Source: Pseudomonadota bacterium (lineage in GTDB: Bacteria; Pseudomonadota; Alphaproteobacteria; Rhodobacterales; Rhodobacteraceae). Taken from it: a stretch of DNA of 64,000 nucleotides. A model generated the notes under the pieces. That model searched no databases, was not told the DNA's origin, and was given only the letters and a program-made list of their open reading frames with translations. The translations under genes and the position numbers were made by a program. Position 1 is the stretch's first letter. The number at the start of each line of letters is the position of its first letter. Shown here in pieces: positions 33,028 through 41,926 of the stretch. The stretch covers positions 124,001 through 188,000 of the forward strand of contig JAIUPD010000006.1 of NCBI GenBank assembly GCA_020161615.1, in the 5' to 3' direction.

Positions 33028-35277
33028 ATGCAAGAGCGGCGCTCGGACCGAAGGATGCCGACCCCGGGCGGGTCTGCCGCCCGATCGCGTCGGCTGGCGC
33101 CCGTTCTGGCCCTGTTCGCCGCCGTCGCGCTGAGCGTCCTTTTCGCGGGGCTGATGCTGGGCCTGGCGACCAGCCGGCCCTGGCTTGGCCTCTCCCTCAG
33201 CCCCATCCCGCCGGTCGCCAAGGCGGGGGATGACGGCGCGCTCTGGTTGACCGGGGCCGAGGGCCCGGCGGCGCGGGCCGGGGTTCCGCCAGAGCTGGCG
33301 CGGGTGCTGAGTATCGACGCCGCAGGCGCCGAGGGTGCGCTCGACCTGACCGCCATGGACCTGCTCGAGGAGCCGGACGTGCTGCCAAGTAACGCCGCCA
33401 TGGCGGATTATTTCGCGCGTCAGGACCGGATCGCGGCGCTGATGGCGGGGCCGGTCGAGATCCGGCTGGCCGTTGCGGGCGAGGAGGGGGCCGGGGCGCC
33501 GCCGCTGCTCTACCGGATCACGCCCGAGGCGCGGCGCCCCGTGACCAGCCTGCCCGTTCCGTTCTGGATGCAGCTCTGTGTCGGGCTGGCCGGGTTCTGG
33601 ATCGGGGTCTGGATCTGGGCGCTGCGCCGGGGCGATTGGGCGGCGCGCTTTCTGGCACTGGCGGGGGCGGGGCTGATGCTTTCGGCCTTTCCCGCCGCAG
33701 TCTATTCCACGCGGGAGCTGGCCCTGCCCGATCCGCTGTTCTGGGCCCTGTCGTCACTCAATGCCACCGGCTCGCTGACCTTCGGCGTCGGCATGATCGG
33801 CCTCTTCCTGATCTATCCGCGGCGCCTGGTGCAGGATCGCTTTCTGCTGGTGCCCGCGGTCGTGCTGGGCCTGTGGCGGCTGGCCGATGCGCTGGAATGG
33901 ACGCAATCCCCCGCCCTGGGCCGCCATCTGGCGATCCTCTGTGCGATGCTGGTCATCGTCGTCCTGATCGGCCTGCAATTCCGCGGCACGAGGGGCGATC
34001 CGCGCGACCGTGCCGCGCTGACCTGGCTGGGACTGGCGGTGATCGTCGGCGCGGGCGCTTTCGTTGCGACCGTGATCCTGCCGGTCGCGCTTGGCATCGC
34101 GGCGGTCTTGTCGCAGGGGATGGCTTTCCTCTTCTTCCTGCTGATCTATGGCGGCGTGGCCCTGGGGGTTGCCCGCTACCGATTGTTCCAGCTCGATGAA
34201 TGGGCCTTCCGCATCCTCTTTTACGTGGTTGGCGTCGTGCTCTTGCTGGTGCTCGATGCGGTGCTGGTCCTGACGGTCATTGATGAACGCGCCCCGGCCT
34301 TTGCCCTGTCGCTGCTGGTTGTCGGGCTGGTCTGGCTGCCGTTGCGCGACATGCTGGCACGGCTGATCCTGCGGCGGGCCGATCCGCTGCAGGGCGCGCT
34401 GTTCCGGCAGGTGATGGATGTCGCGCTCACCCCGCCCGGCCGCGACCAGCGCGCGCGCTGGGGGGCGCTGCTGGAGGGGCTCTTCCACCCCTTGACCCTG
34501 ACCCCGCTGGAGGCGGCCGCACCCTCCGTCATCACCGACGACGGGGTCGGGCTGGTGGTGGGCGGGGCGGGCGACCTGCCCGGCTACCGGCTGGAATATG
34601 CAGGGCAGGGGCGCAAGCTCTTCACCCCCGCCGATGTCGCGCTGGCGGACGAGCTGCGGGCGATGCTGACCAATGCGCTGGAAAGCCGCGCGGCCTATGA
34701 AAAGGGCGTGGCCGAGGAACGGTTGCGCATCGCCCGCGACATTCACGACAATATCGGCGTCCAGCTGATGGGCGCGCTGCACAGCCGCGAGCCGCGGCGC
34801 AAGGATCAGCTGATCCGTGAGACCCTGACCGACCTTCGGGATATCGTGAACAATGCCAGCAACCCGGATCTGTCGTTCCAGGAATTGCTGGCCGATCTGC
34901 GCGCCCAGATCTCGGAGCATGTCTTCGCCGCCGGCGTGCGGATGGATTGGGTGGCCGAGGGCGGGGATGCGGTGATCCTGCCGCTTGCCAAGGCGCATAC
35001 CCTGCGCTCGGTGGTCCGTGAAGCGGTGCAGAACGCGCTGAAACATGCCGATCCCGGGCTGGTGCGGATCGCCATCCGGCAGCGCGTTGAGGTGATTGAC
35101 GTCAGGGTCGAGGATGACGGCACCGGTTTTGAGGTGGCGGCCGAGCATCGCGGCAACGGGCTTGAGAACATGCGCGCCCGGATCACCAGCCTGGGCGGAC
35201 ATTTCTCGCTGGTCAGCGGCGCCGAGGGCACGCGGATCGAGGCGCAATTTCCATTTGAAACCGGACGGGAACGGTGA
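33028..35277 (+). CDS. Membrane sensor histidine kinase, NarL-type (HisKA_3)
   Basis: 749 residues. One N-terminal membrane helix is followed by an extracytoplasmic region (about 50-165) that begins PWLGLSLSPIPPVAK and has a GPAARAGVP segment, reminiscent of a degenerate PDZ domain. Six to seven further membrane helices follow (about 175-430). The cytoplasmic part has the H-box RLRIARDIHDNIG (His573) and an ATPase domain with NALKHADPG, DDGTGF and GNGLENMRAR. The start at 33028 is preferred for GGAGG 12 bases upstream; 33016 is the alternative. It phosphorylates the regulator encoded next. The stimulus is unknown. Confidence 0.85.
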   Translation: MQERRSDRRMPTPGGSAARSRRLAPVLALFAAVALSVLFAGLMLGLATSRPWLGLSLSPIPPVAKAGDDGALWLTGAEGPAARAGVPPELARVLSIDAAGAEGALDLTAMDLLEEPDVLPSNAAMADYFARQDRIAALMAGPVEIRLAVAGEEGAGAPPLLYRITPEARRPVTSLPVPFWMQLCVGLAGFWIGVWIWALRRGDWAARFLALAGAGLMLSAFPAAVYSTRELALPDPLFWALSSLNATGSLTFGVGMIGLFLIYPRRLVQDRFLLVPAVVLGLWRLADALEWTQSPALGRHLAILCAMLVIVVLIGLQFRGTRGDPRDRAALTWLGLAVIVGAGAFVATVILPVALGIAAVLSQGMAFLFFLLIYGGVALGVARYRLFQLDEWAFRILFYVVGVVLLLVLDAVLVLTVIDERAPAFALSLLVVGLVWLPLRDMLARLILRRADPLQGALFRQVMDVALTPPGRDQRARWGALLEGLFHPLTLTPLEAAAPSVITDDGVGLVVGGAGDLPGYRLEYAGQGRKLFTPADVALADELRAMLTNALESRAAYEKGVAEERLRIARDIHDNIGVQLMGALHSREPRRKDQLIRETLTDLRDIVNNASNPDLSFQELLADLRAQISEHVFAAGVRMDWVAEGGDAVILPLAKAHTLRSVVREAVQNALKHADPGLVRIAIRQRVEVIDVRVEDDGTGFEVAAEHRGNGLENMRARITSLGGHFSLVSGAEGTRIEAQFPFETGRER

Positions 35278-35930
35278 TGACACGGGTCTTGATCGTCGAG
35301 GATCTGAGCGAAACGCGCCGCTGGCTGGCCGAGATCGTCGCCACGGCCTTTCCCGGTTGCGAGATTCACGAGGCCGCCAGCATGCGCGCGGGCATCGGGC
35401 AGGTGGCGGCGCGGGACTTCGAGGTGGCGCTGATCGACCTCGGCCTGCCGGACGGCTCGGGCCTCGATGTGTTGCGCAACCTGCGCCTTGTGCGGCCCCA
35501 GACCATCTGCGTTGTCACCACCGTGATGGGCGACGATGCCTCGATCGTCGGGGCGCTTTCCGCCGGGGCGCAGGGGTATCTGCTGAAGGAACAGCCGCAG
35601 GACCTGCTGACCCGGCAGCTGCGGCAGGTCGCCGAGGGGATTCCGGCGCTTTCGCCGTCGGTCGCGCGTCGGATCATGGAGCATTTTCGCCGCACCGGTC
35701 CGGCCGCACCCGACGACGACCTGACCACGCGCGAGCGCGAGGTTCTGGGGCTGATCGGCCGCGGCCTGCGCAATGGCGAGGTTGCGGCGCAGCTGACGAT
35801 CGCCGAGACCACGGTGGCCGGCTATATCAAGTCGATCTACCGCAAGTTGGGCATTTCCTCCCGCGCCGAGGCCTCGTGGCACGCCGCCCGGTTGGGGTTG
35901 AGCGACGACCTGACGGGGAACCGGCGATAA
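35277..35930 (+). CDS. NarL/FixJ-type response regulator
   Basis: 217 residues: receiver domain (1-120) with phospho-acceptor Asp54 in ALIDLGLPDG and the acidic pocket VED, and a LuxR-type helix-turn-helix (about 150-205: LTTREREVLGLIGRG, IAETTVAGYIKSIYRKLGISSR). The ATG overlaps the kinase stop by one base (TGATG), so the pair is stoichiometrically coupled. A GTG one codon upstream is possible. The following 422 bases (35931-36352) hold no gene; they contain the palindromic site at 36103-36127 before the receptor operon. Confidence 0.9.
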   Translation: MTRVLIVEDLSETRRWLAEIVATAFPGCEIHEAASMRAGIGQVAARDFEVALIDLGLPDGSGLDVLRNLRLVRPQTICVVTTVMGDDASIVGALSAGAQGYLLKEQPQDLLTRQLRQVAEGIPALSPSVARRIMEHFRRTGPAAPDDDLTTREREVLGLIGRGLRNGEVAAQLTIAETTVAGYIKSIYRKLGISSRAEASWHAARLGLSDDLTGNRR

Positions 35931-36102
35931 GCCGAGCGGCGGTGGAACGGGACGGGCGCGCGCTTCCGCTGCTGACCCCGCTGCGGATTGCGGCAATGAC
36001 GCTCGCCGCCCCCTTTTCCCGACGCGGGGCCCCTCATCGCGCAGCAGTGATGCGCTTTGGCAACAGGTGCAGGGGATGTGCGCGGCCAAAGGGATATCTG
36101 CC

Positions 36103-36127
36103 TTGTCTAATATGACAAAAATTGTCA
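36103..36127. promoter_or_regulatory. Triple half-site palindrome before the TonB receptor operon
   Basis: Two overlapping perfect inverted repeats, TTGTCTAATATGACAA (36103-36118) and TGACAAAAATTGTCA (36113-36127), share the middle half-site TGACAA. The AT-rich block stands out in GC-rich DNA about 225 bases upstream of the receptor start. It is probably an operator, perhaps for an iron-responsive regulator (Fur/Mur, RirA or Irr class), but I cannot assign it to one. Confidence 0.5.
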
Positions 36128-36352
36128 GGAATCCGCCATCCAGCGGCCCCCCGTAACCCGGGGCCCAGCCCGCCAGATTCCCCCGCCAGGTTCCTGACCG
36201 ATTGTCCCGCCCGCCCCGAACAGGCGCGTGGGCGGGTGTCTTTGCCATGGGCTTGGCGCGACCGCGCGCATCCGGCGCGCGGCCGCCCCCGAATGCCAGC
36301 GTCCTGCCAGCACCGAGATGCCGCCCCTCGGCGGCCCGATGGAGTGATCGCA

Positions 36353-38686
36353 ATGCGATATGGAACGACCGCCCCGGGGCGGCTGATGGCGCGTGCCGGG
36401 ACGCAGGCCGCGCTCTGGCTCTGCCTCCCCGCTGCCCTGTTGGCCCAGGTCCCCGAAGACCCCCGATCGTTGCCCGACGACAGCGCGCAAACCGCCGCCC
36501 AGGGCGAGGCGGCGACCGAGGCCCCCGGCCTCTTCGACCTGCTGGGCCGGATCACCTATTTCACCGGCCGCCTGCCGCGGCCGGTGCTGGAAGTGCCCGC
36601 CACCGTCACCGTCGTGGATGGCGAAGAATTGCACGATCAGGCCGTCACCGACATGCAGCAGCTGACCCGCTACGTGCCCGGCCTGTCGGTCAACCGCCAG
36701 ATCAACGCGGCCCAACCCTTCAACGATTTCGATGGCTTCAGCATGCGCGGCGTCGGCGGCAACCGGGTGCTGATGCTGGTCGACGGTTCGCGTGTGGCCG
36801 AACGGATCACCGACGGCACCCGCGATTACCTCGATTTCTCGTTCGTGCGGCAGGCCGAGGTCGTGGGCGGCCCCGCCTCGGTCGTCTGGGGCGCCGATGC
36901 CCTGGGCGGCGTGGTGGCGCTGCGCACCGTCACCCCTGACGACGTGCTTCAGGGGCGGGAGCGCGGCACCGAACTGCGCTCCAGCTACGACAGCTTCACC
37001 AATACCTACACCGTGACCGGCACCTTCGCGCAGCAATTGTCCGAGCGCCTGTCGATGCTGATCGGCTATTCGCATCTGCGGGCGAACGAGCCCCGGCTCA
37101 GCAATGCGGCGGCCAACGGGGGACTTTACAGCGACATCCATGGCGGCTGTCCGCGCGACCTTGCGGCGGGGGCCACGCCCTGCAACGAATTCGACCCGAC
37201 CGATATCGAGACGCATCACGGCCTCGTGCGCTTCGACTTCCGGCCGAACGACGAACATCGCTTCGGGTTCACCGCAGACCTGCTGCGGCGCGTCACCGAG
37301 GTGGATTTCAACCAGAACCTTGGCAATACCGCCTCGGCCAGCACCTATGTCACCTCGGATCAGCGGGTTCAGACGATCACCCGCCAGCGCTTCGCCCTCG
37401 AGCATGAATGGACGCCGGGCGGGGGATTCCTCGATCAGTTGACCACCACCTTCGCCTTCGTGCCGCACAGCTACGAGCGGACCGGCGAGCGGCGTTCGAT
37501 CACCGGCGGCGAGTCCTCGGTGCAATACGACACGCTGACCCTCGATGAGGATTTCTTCGAACTGGACATCCAGGGCGTCCGGCGCTTCTCGCTCGGCGGG
37601 GCGCAGCACGAACTGACCTTCGGCTTCGACGGCGACCACACGACGACCGATTACACGCGGGTTTCGCGGGTGGTGAACCTGACGACCGGATCGGATGTCA
37701 CGACCCGCGCGGGCGGCTTCAACTTCGCCAACGCGACCACGCGGCGTGCGGACATCTATCTGCAGGACCGGATCACCTGGGGCGATGGCCGGTTCGAGCT
37801 GACGCCGGGCCTGCGGTACGCCACCTATCTGATCGACCCGCGCCCCGATCCCGATTACGTCGTCGTGCCGGGTTCCGAACCCCAGCGTCGGCAGGACCAG
37901 GCGCTGCTGGGCAGCCTGGGCGCGCGCTGGCGGGTCGACAATCAATGGACCATCTGGGGCAACATCGGCCAGGGCTTCAAGATGCCGACCGCCGAACAGC
38001 TCTATACCTCGCTGGATGGCGGCGGCTTCGACCTGATCCCGGCCCCGAACCTGCGGCCCGAGTTCGTCACCAGCCTGGAAATCGGCGCGCGCGGCGAATT
38101 TGCCGATGGCTATGTCTCGGTCAGCGCCTATCGGGCCAATTACACCGACTTCATCCAGAGCTTCTACAACCCGCCGGGCACCGACGATTACACCTATCGC
38201 AACATCGAGGAACGCGAGGTCTGGGGCATCGAACTGGCCGGCGATTACCAGATCACGCCGAACCTGACGCTGAGCGGTTCGCTGGCCTGGCAACGCGGGC
38301 GCCAGCGGGTCGATCCCGCCTCGCCCGAGACGGCGGCCAATCTGCGCCCCTTGCGCGGGGTGGTGGGGCTCAGCTGGGAAGTCCCGAACTCGCGGCTCAC
38401 GCTCGACGCCTTCTCGCGTTTTGCCAGCGGCGTCCGGGAAACGGCAAGCGCCGATGGGTTCCGCCCGGCGGGCTATGCCCTTCTCGACCTTTATGCGCGC
38501 TATGCGCTGACCGACGAGGCCGCGATCACCTTTGGCATCACCAACCTGTTCGACACGGCCTATTACGAGGATTCGGCGATCGGCGTCACGACCAACCCGT
38601 CGCTCGCCGTGGCCCGCCAGAACCCGCTGGACCTGCGCATGGGGGCAGGGCGCGTGTTCACGCTGGCGCTGGAAGCGCGGTTCTAG
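36353..38686 (+). CDS. TonB-dependent outer-membrane receptor, haem/haemoglobin-like
   Basis: 777 residues. A signal region ends near LLAQ, then comes a plug domain (VLEVPATVTVVDGEELHDQA, LTRYVPGLSVNRQ, FSMRGVGGNRVLMLVDG, VGGPASVVWGADALGG) and a 22-strand barrel ending in Phe (LALEARF). The barrel motif QGFKMPTAEQLY followed by IPAPNLRPEF resembles the FRAP/NPNL region of haem receptors. The start at 36353 is used because GGAG precedes it and a signal peptide follows. The ChaN-like gene downstream supports haem as ligand, but a siderophore receptor is possible. Confidence 0.85.
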   Translation: MRYGTTAPGRLMARAGTQAALWLCLPAALLAQVPEDPRSLPDDSAQTAAQGEAATEAPGLFDLLGRITYFTGRLPRPVLEVPATVTVVDGEELHDQAVTDMQQLTRYVPGLSVNRQINAAQPFNDFDGFSMRGVGGNRVLMLVDGSRVAERITDGTRDYLDFSFVRQAEVVGGPASVVWGADALGGVVALRTVTPDDVLQGRERGTELRSSYDSFTNTYTVTGTFAQQLSERLSMLIGYSHLRANEPRLSNAAANGGLYSDIHGGCPRDLAAGATPCNEFDPTDIETHHGLVRFDFRPNDEHRFGFTADLLRRVTEVDFNQNLGNTASASTYVTSDQRVQTITRQRFALEHEWTPGGGFLDQLTTTFAFVPHSYERTGERRSITGGESSVQYDTLTLDEDFFELDIQGVRRFSLGGAQHELTFGFDGDHTTTDYTRVSRVVNLTTGSDVTTRAGGFNFANATTRRADIYLQDRITWGDGRFELTPGLRYATYLIDPRPDPDYVVVPGSEPQRRQDQALLGSLGARWRVDNQWTIWGNIGQGFKMPTAEQLYTSLDGGGFDLIPAPNLRPEFVTSLEIGARGEFADGYVSVSAYRANYTDFIQSFYNPPGTDDYTYRNIEEREVWGIELAGDYQITPNLTLSGSLAWQRGRQRVDPASPETAANLRPLRGVVGLSWEVPNSRLTLDAFSRFASGVRETASADGFRPAGYALLDLYARYALTDEAAITFGITNLFDTAYYEDSAIGVTTNPSLAVARQNPLDLRMGAGRVFTLALEARF

Positions 38687-38690
38687 GCCG

Positions 38691-40400
38691 ATGCGGGTAA
38701 TCCTCAACCGGATGGGGCGGCTGGCCTGGCTGGCCGCCTCGGGCCCCGGGGCCTGGAAGGGGCTGGGCCTTTTCGCCCTGATCCTGGCGCTGGAATTCGT
38801 CGGCGTCTGGCTCAGCGTGCAGATGATCAACTGGTCGCGCGCGTTCTACGACGCGCTCGAACAACTCGACGCGGCCGAGGCGCTGCGCCAGATCGGGATC
38901 TTCGGCGTTATCGTCGGCGTCCTGTCGGCCAGCACCCTCTCGGGCGCCTGGCTGCGCAAATGGCTGCAGATCGGCTGGCGGCAGCGCCTGACCGACCGGG
39001 TGCTGACGCTGTGGCTCGACGGTGGGGCCTATTGGCATCTGCGCCCGGGCCTCAGCCCCAAGCCGGTCGAGAACCCGGACCAGCGCATCGCCCAGGATTG
39101 CGCGCAATTCATCAGCTATCTGCTGGAATTCACGCTGGACCTGATCACCCGGGTCGTGTCGCTGATCACCTATCTGGCGGTCCTCTGGTCGCTGTCGAAC
39201 TTTCCGCTGTCGCTGGGCTTTCTGGGCATCGAGGCCGAGATCCCCCGCTACATGGTCTGGGCGTCGTTCCTTTATGTCTTCGGCTCCAGCCTGATCACCC
39301 ATTGGCTGGGCCGACCGATCAAGCGGCTGGCCTTCGATCAGGAACGCTACGAGGCCGATTTCCGCCATGCGCTGGTGCAGGTCCGCGACGGCGCCGACCA
39401 GATCGCCCAGGCCGGGGGCGAACCGGCCGAACGGCGGCGGCTGGACCGGCGCTTCGACAGCCTGCGCGCCAACTGGAAGCGGCTCATCGGGCAGGAGTTC
39501 ATCCTGGGCCTTTTCGTCACGCCCTATTACCGGACGGTGCTGCGCATCCCGACCTTCCTGGCGTTGCCCGCCTATTTCGGCGGGGCGGTGACCCTGGGCG
39601 GGCTGATGCAGCTGGCTTCGGCCTTTTCGAACGTGACCACGACGCTGAGCTGGTTCATCTTCGACTATTCCAAGCTGGCGCGTTTCGTCGCCGTTTCCGA
39701 ACGACTTGAGGGCTTGTTCAGCGCGGCCGCGGCGCCGCCGCCCGCCCCGGACGTTCCCCGCGCGCTGGAGGTCGGCCCCGGCGGCGACGGCCTGCTGCGC
39801 CTGCGCGATCTGCGGCTCTATACCCCCGGCGGGCAGGCGTTGGACCCGGTGCCCGACACCACGATCCGGCCGGGGCAGCGGGTGTGGATCCACGGTGCCT
39901 CGGGCCGGGGCAAGACCACACTCTTGTCGGCGCTGCGTGGCGTCTGGCCTTATGGCACGGGCCGCGTGAGCCTGCCCCAGGCGCCGATCCTTGCCCTGCC
40001 GCAGCACCCGGTGGCCTTTGCCGAGGGATTGCTGCCGACGCTGACTTATCCCCACGATCCGGCGAGGTTTGACCCCGCCCTTCTGGAAGACATCCTGCGC
40101 AAGGTGGGGCTGGAGCGCCGCCTCGGCGGGCCGGATGGGCCCAAGGCGCTGCAGGGCCTGTCGATGGGCGAGCGGCAGCGCCTGGCTCTGGCGCGCGTGT
40201 TGTTGCTCAAACCCGCGTGGATCCTGCTGGACGAGGCCACCAGCGCCCTTGACCCGGCCTCCGAGGCGCGGCTGCTCGCGCTCTTGCGCAGCGACCTGCC
40301 GCGCAGCACGATCCTCTGCGTGGCGCATCGCATCCCGGCCGGGCTGGACCACGATTCCGAGCTTTGGATCGGACCTGACGACGAAAGGATGACCGCATGA
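38691..40400 (+). CDS. SbmA/YddA-like ABC transporter with fused ATPase
   Basis: 569 residues: an N-terminal six-helix membrane domain of the SbmA/BacA (ABC_membrane_2) class, with NWSRAFYDALEQ, WRQRLTDRVLTLWL and NPDQRIAQD, and a C-terminal ATPase with Walker A GASGRGKTT, signature LSMGERQRLALARVLL and Walker B WILLDEATSALD. Homologues with exporter-like folds, such as mycobacterial Rv1819c, can import cobalamin and other hydrophilic cargo. It starts four bases after the receptor stop, so it may carry the receptor's ligand or a related compound across the inner membrane. Cargo is uncertain. Confidence 0.85.
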   Translation: MRVILNRMGRLAWLAASGPGAWKGLGLFALILALEFVGVWLSVQMINWSRAFYDALEQLDAAEALRQIGIFGVIVGVLSASTLSGAWLRKWLQIGWRQRLTDRVLTLWLDGGAYWHLRPGLSPKPVENPDQRIAQDCAQFISYLLEFTLDLITRVVSLITYLAVLWSLSNFPLSLGFLGIEAEIPRYMVWASFLYVFGSSLITHWLGRPIKRLAFDQERYEADFRHALVQVRDGADQIAQAGGEPAERRRLDRRFDSLRANWKRLIGQEFILGLFVTPYYRTVLRIPTFLALPAYFGGAVTLGGLMQLASAFSNVTTTLSWFIFDYSKLARFVAVSERLEGLFSAAAAPPPAPDVPRALEVGPGGDGLLRLRDLRLYTPGGQALDPVPDTTIRPGQRVWIHGASGRGKTTLLSALRGVWPYGTGRVSLPQAPILALPQHPVAFAEGLLPTLTYPHDPARFDPALLEDILRKVGLERRLGGPDGPKALQGLSMGERQRLALARVLLLKPAWILLDEATSALDPASEARLLALLRSDLPRSTILCVAHRIPAGLDHDSELWIGPDDERMTA

Positions 40401-41209
40401 CCCCCGAACCCGGCCAATGGCTGAGGCCCGCCACCGGCGAGCGCCCCTCGCACCCGGCCGTGATGGCCGAGATGGCCAAAGCACCCGTCGTGCTGCTGGG
40501 CGAACGCCATGACCGCGCCGACAACCACCGCTGGCAGATGCAGGTCGCTTCCGGGCTGCTGGCCCATCGCGAAAGGCTGGTCCTGGGGTTCGAGATGTTC
40601 CCGGCCCGGCTGGATCCGGTTCTGGCGGAATGGGTGGCGGGCCGTCTGGACGAGGCGACGTTTCTGGAACGTGCCGAATGGGGCAAGGTCTGGGGTTTTC
40701 CGCCCGACCTCTACCTGCCGCTGTTCCATTTCTGTCGCCTCCACCGGGTGCCGATGATCGGCCTCAACTGCCGCCGGGATCTGGTGCGCGAGGTCGGCGT
40801 GGGCGGCTGGGACAGCGTGCCCGAGGAGGCACGCGAGGGCCTGACCCCCGCCGCGCCCGCCAGCCTCGACTATCGCCGCTACCTCTTCGAGGTCACCGGC
40901 GGTGCCCGGCCCGACCGGGCCGCGCAAAGCCCCGAGGATCCCGCCTTCGACCGTTTCGTCCGCGCGCAGCAGACCTGGGACCGCGCCTTTGCCTGCCGCA
41001 TCGCCGCGGCACGGGCGCGCGATCCCTCGGCGCTGGTGGTCGGCATCATCGGCCGGGGGCATCTGGAGTATCGCGGTGGCACTCCCGCGCAGCTGGCCGA
41101 TCTGGGGATCCCCGAGGCCCGGGTCCTGTTGCCCTGGGAGGGCGCGCGCCCGGTCCCGGCGGGCATCGGCTGCGCGGTCTTCGGGATGGCGGAAGCGCCG
41201 CTGTCCTAG
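40397..41209 (+). CDS. ChaN-like haem-binding protein (Tiki superfamily)
   Basis: 270 residues matching the ChaN domain: VVLLGERHDRADNHRWQ near the start, VLGFEMFPARLDPVL, PLFHFCRLHRVPMIGLNCRRDLV and IGRGHLEYRGGTPAQL. The family binds haem in a dimer in Campylobacter ChaN. No signal peptide or lipobox is visible, so this copy is probably cytoplasmic, acting after haem or iron crosses the inner membrane. The start overlaps the ABC stop (ATGA), making a three-gene operon with the receptor. Its stop overlaps the convergent TetR stop in CTAG. Confidence 0.85.
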   Translation: MTPEPGQWLRPATGERPSHPAVMAEMAKAPVVLLGERHDRADNHRWQMQVASGLLAHRERLVLGFEMFPARLDPVLAEWVAGRLDEATFLERAEWGKVWGFPPDLYLPLFHFCRLHRVPMIGLNCRRDLVREVGVGGWDSVPEEAREGLTPAAPASLDYRRYLFEVTGGARPDRAAQSPEDPAFDRFVRAQQTWDRAFACRIAAARARDPSALVVGIIGRGHLEYRGGTPAQLADLGIPEARVLLPWEGARPVPAGIGCAVFGMAEAPLS

Positions 41210-41865
41210 CGGGCCTTTCCGGCTGCCAGTCCCGCCGCGCAGAAATGCACCAGATGGTCGATCTGCGCGGCCTCATTCGCCCGGCCATCGCCCAGCGTGC
41301 CGATCCGCTCCTGCGAGGTCAGCAGCGCCAGCATGGCCGAGACGGAAAAGACAAAGCCCTCGGCGATGCTCTGCTCGGTGGCGCCGGGCACGAGCGCCCG
41401 GATTTCAGCCAGAAACACCCGCGCGGTGGGATCGAAGAACCGGGCCGACAGCGCCCGCCAGCGGTCATCGGCCGAGACGAAGGCGACGAGCCGCGCGTAA
41501 TGGCGCCAGCGCGGGTCTTTCTGCGACAGATCGAAGAAGGGCCGCATGAAGGCGCCCAGAACCCCGGGCAGATCGGAATCGCCCGCGGCCTGGGCGCGGG
41601 CCAGCGCCGCCAGACGCGCCTCTGACAGCGCCTCGGCCCGGCGTGCCACCACCTGCTGGAACAGGGCCTCTTTCCCGCCGCCATGGTGATGGATCGTGCC
41701 CAGCGGCTCGCCCGATTCCGCCACGATGTCGCGAATCGTCGCCCCGTCGAATCCCCGGATCGCAAACACCGCCTCGGCCGCGTCCAGCACCCGTTGCCGC
41801 GTCTCCAGCGAGCGCCGGGAAGGTGCCCTTCGTCTTTTTTTATCAATCGGTTGAGCGGTATTCAT
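41206..41865 (-). CDS. TetR-family regulator
   Basis: 219 residues. A basic N-terminal arm (KKRRRAPSRR) precedes the helix-turn-helix (VLDAAEAVFAIRGFDGATIRD, then SGEPLGTIHHHGGGKEALF). The start at 41865 is preferred because the alternative at 41892 lies inside the palindrome GAACATATGTTC. It is divergent from the flavin monooxygenase operon, and that palindrome in the 61-base gap is the likely shared operator. The ligand is unknown. Confidence 0.85.
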   Translation of the reverse strand: MNTAQPIDKKRRRAPSRRSLETRQRVLDAAEAVFAIRGFDGATIRDIVAESGEPLGTIHHHGGGKEALFQQVVARRAEALSEARLAALARAQAAGDSDLPGVLGAFMRPFFDLSQKDPRWRHYARLVAFVSADDRWRALSARFFDPTARVFLAEIRALVPGATEQSIAEGFVFSVSAMLALLTSQERIGTLGDGRANEAAQIDHLVHFCAAGLAAGKAR

Positions 41866-41886
41866 AGGTTTAGCTTGCCTTATTTC

Positions 41887-41898
41887 GAACATATGTTC
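41887..41898. promoter_or_regulatory. Perfect palindrome between TetR and monooxygenase genes
   Basis: GAACATATGTTC is a perfect 12-base palindrome, extended to TTCGAACATATGTTCAA, in the short divergent promoter, 29 bases before the monooxygenase start. It is probably the TetR operator controlling both directions. Confidence 0.6.
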
Positions 41899-41926
41899 AA
41901 CTTAAACCCGTACGTGGGAGGACGTC

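Noticed and set aside
36125-38830. 900-codon minus-strand open frame opposite the TonB receptor at 36353-38686
   Set aside because: Low-complexity antisense translation; the plus strand has a signal peptide, plug and barrel motifs and a ribosome site. The same reasoning removes other long antisense frames, such as 2058-4283 and 60214-62091.
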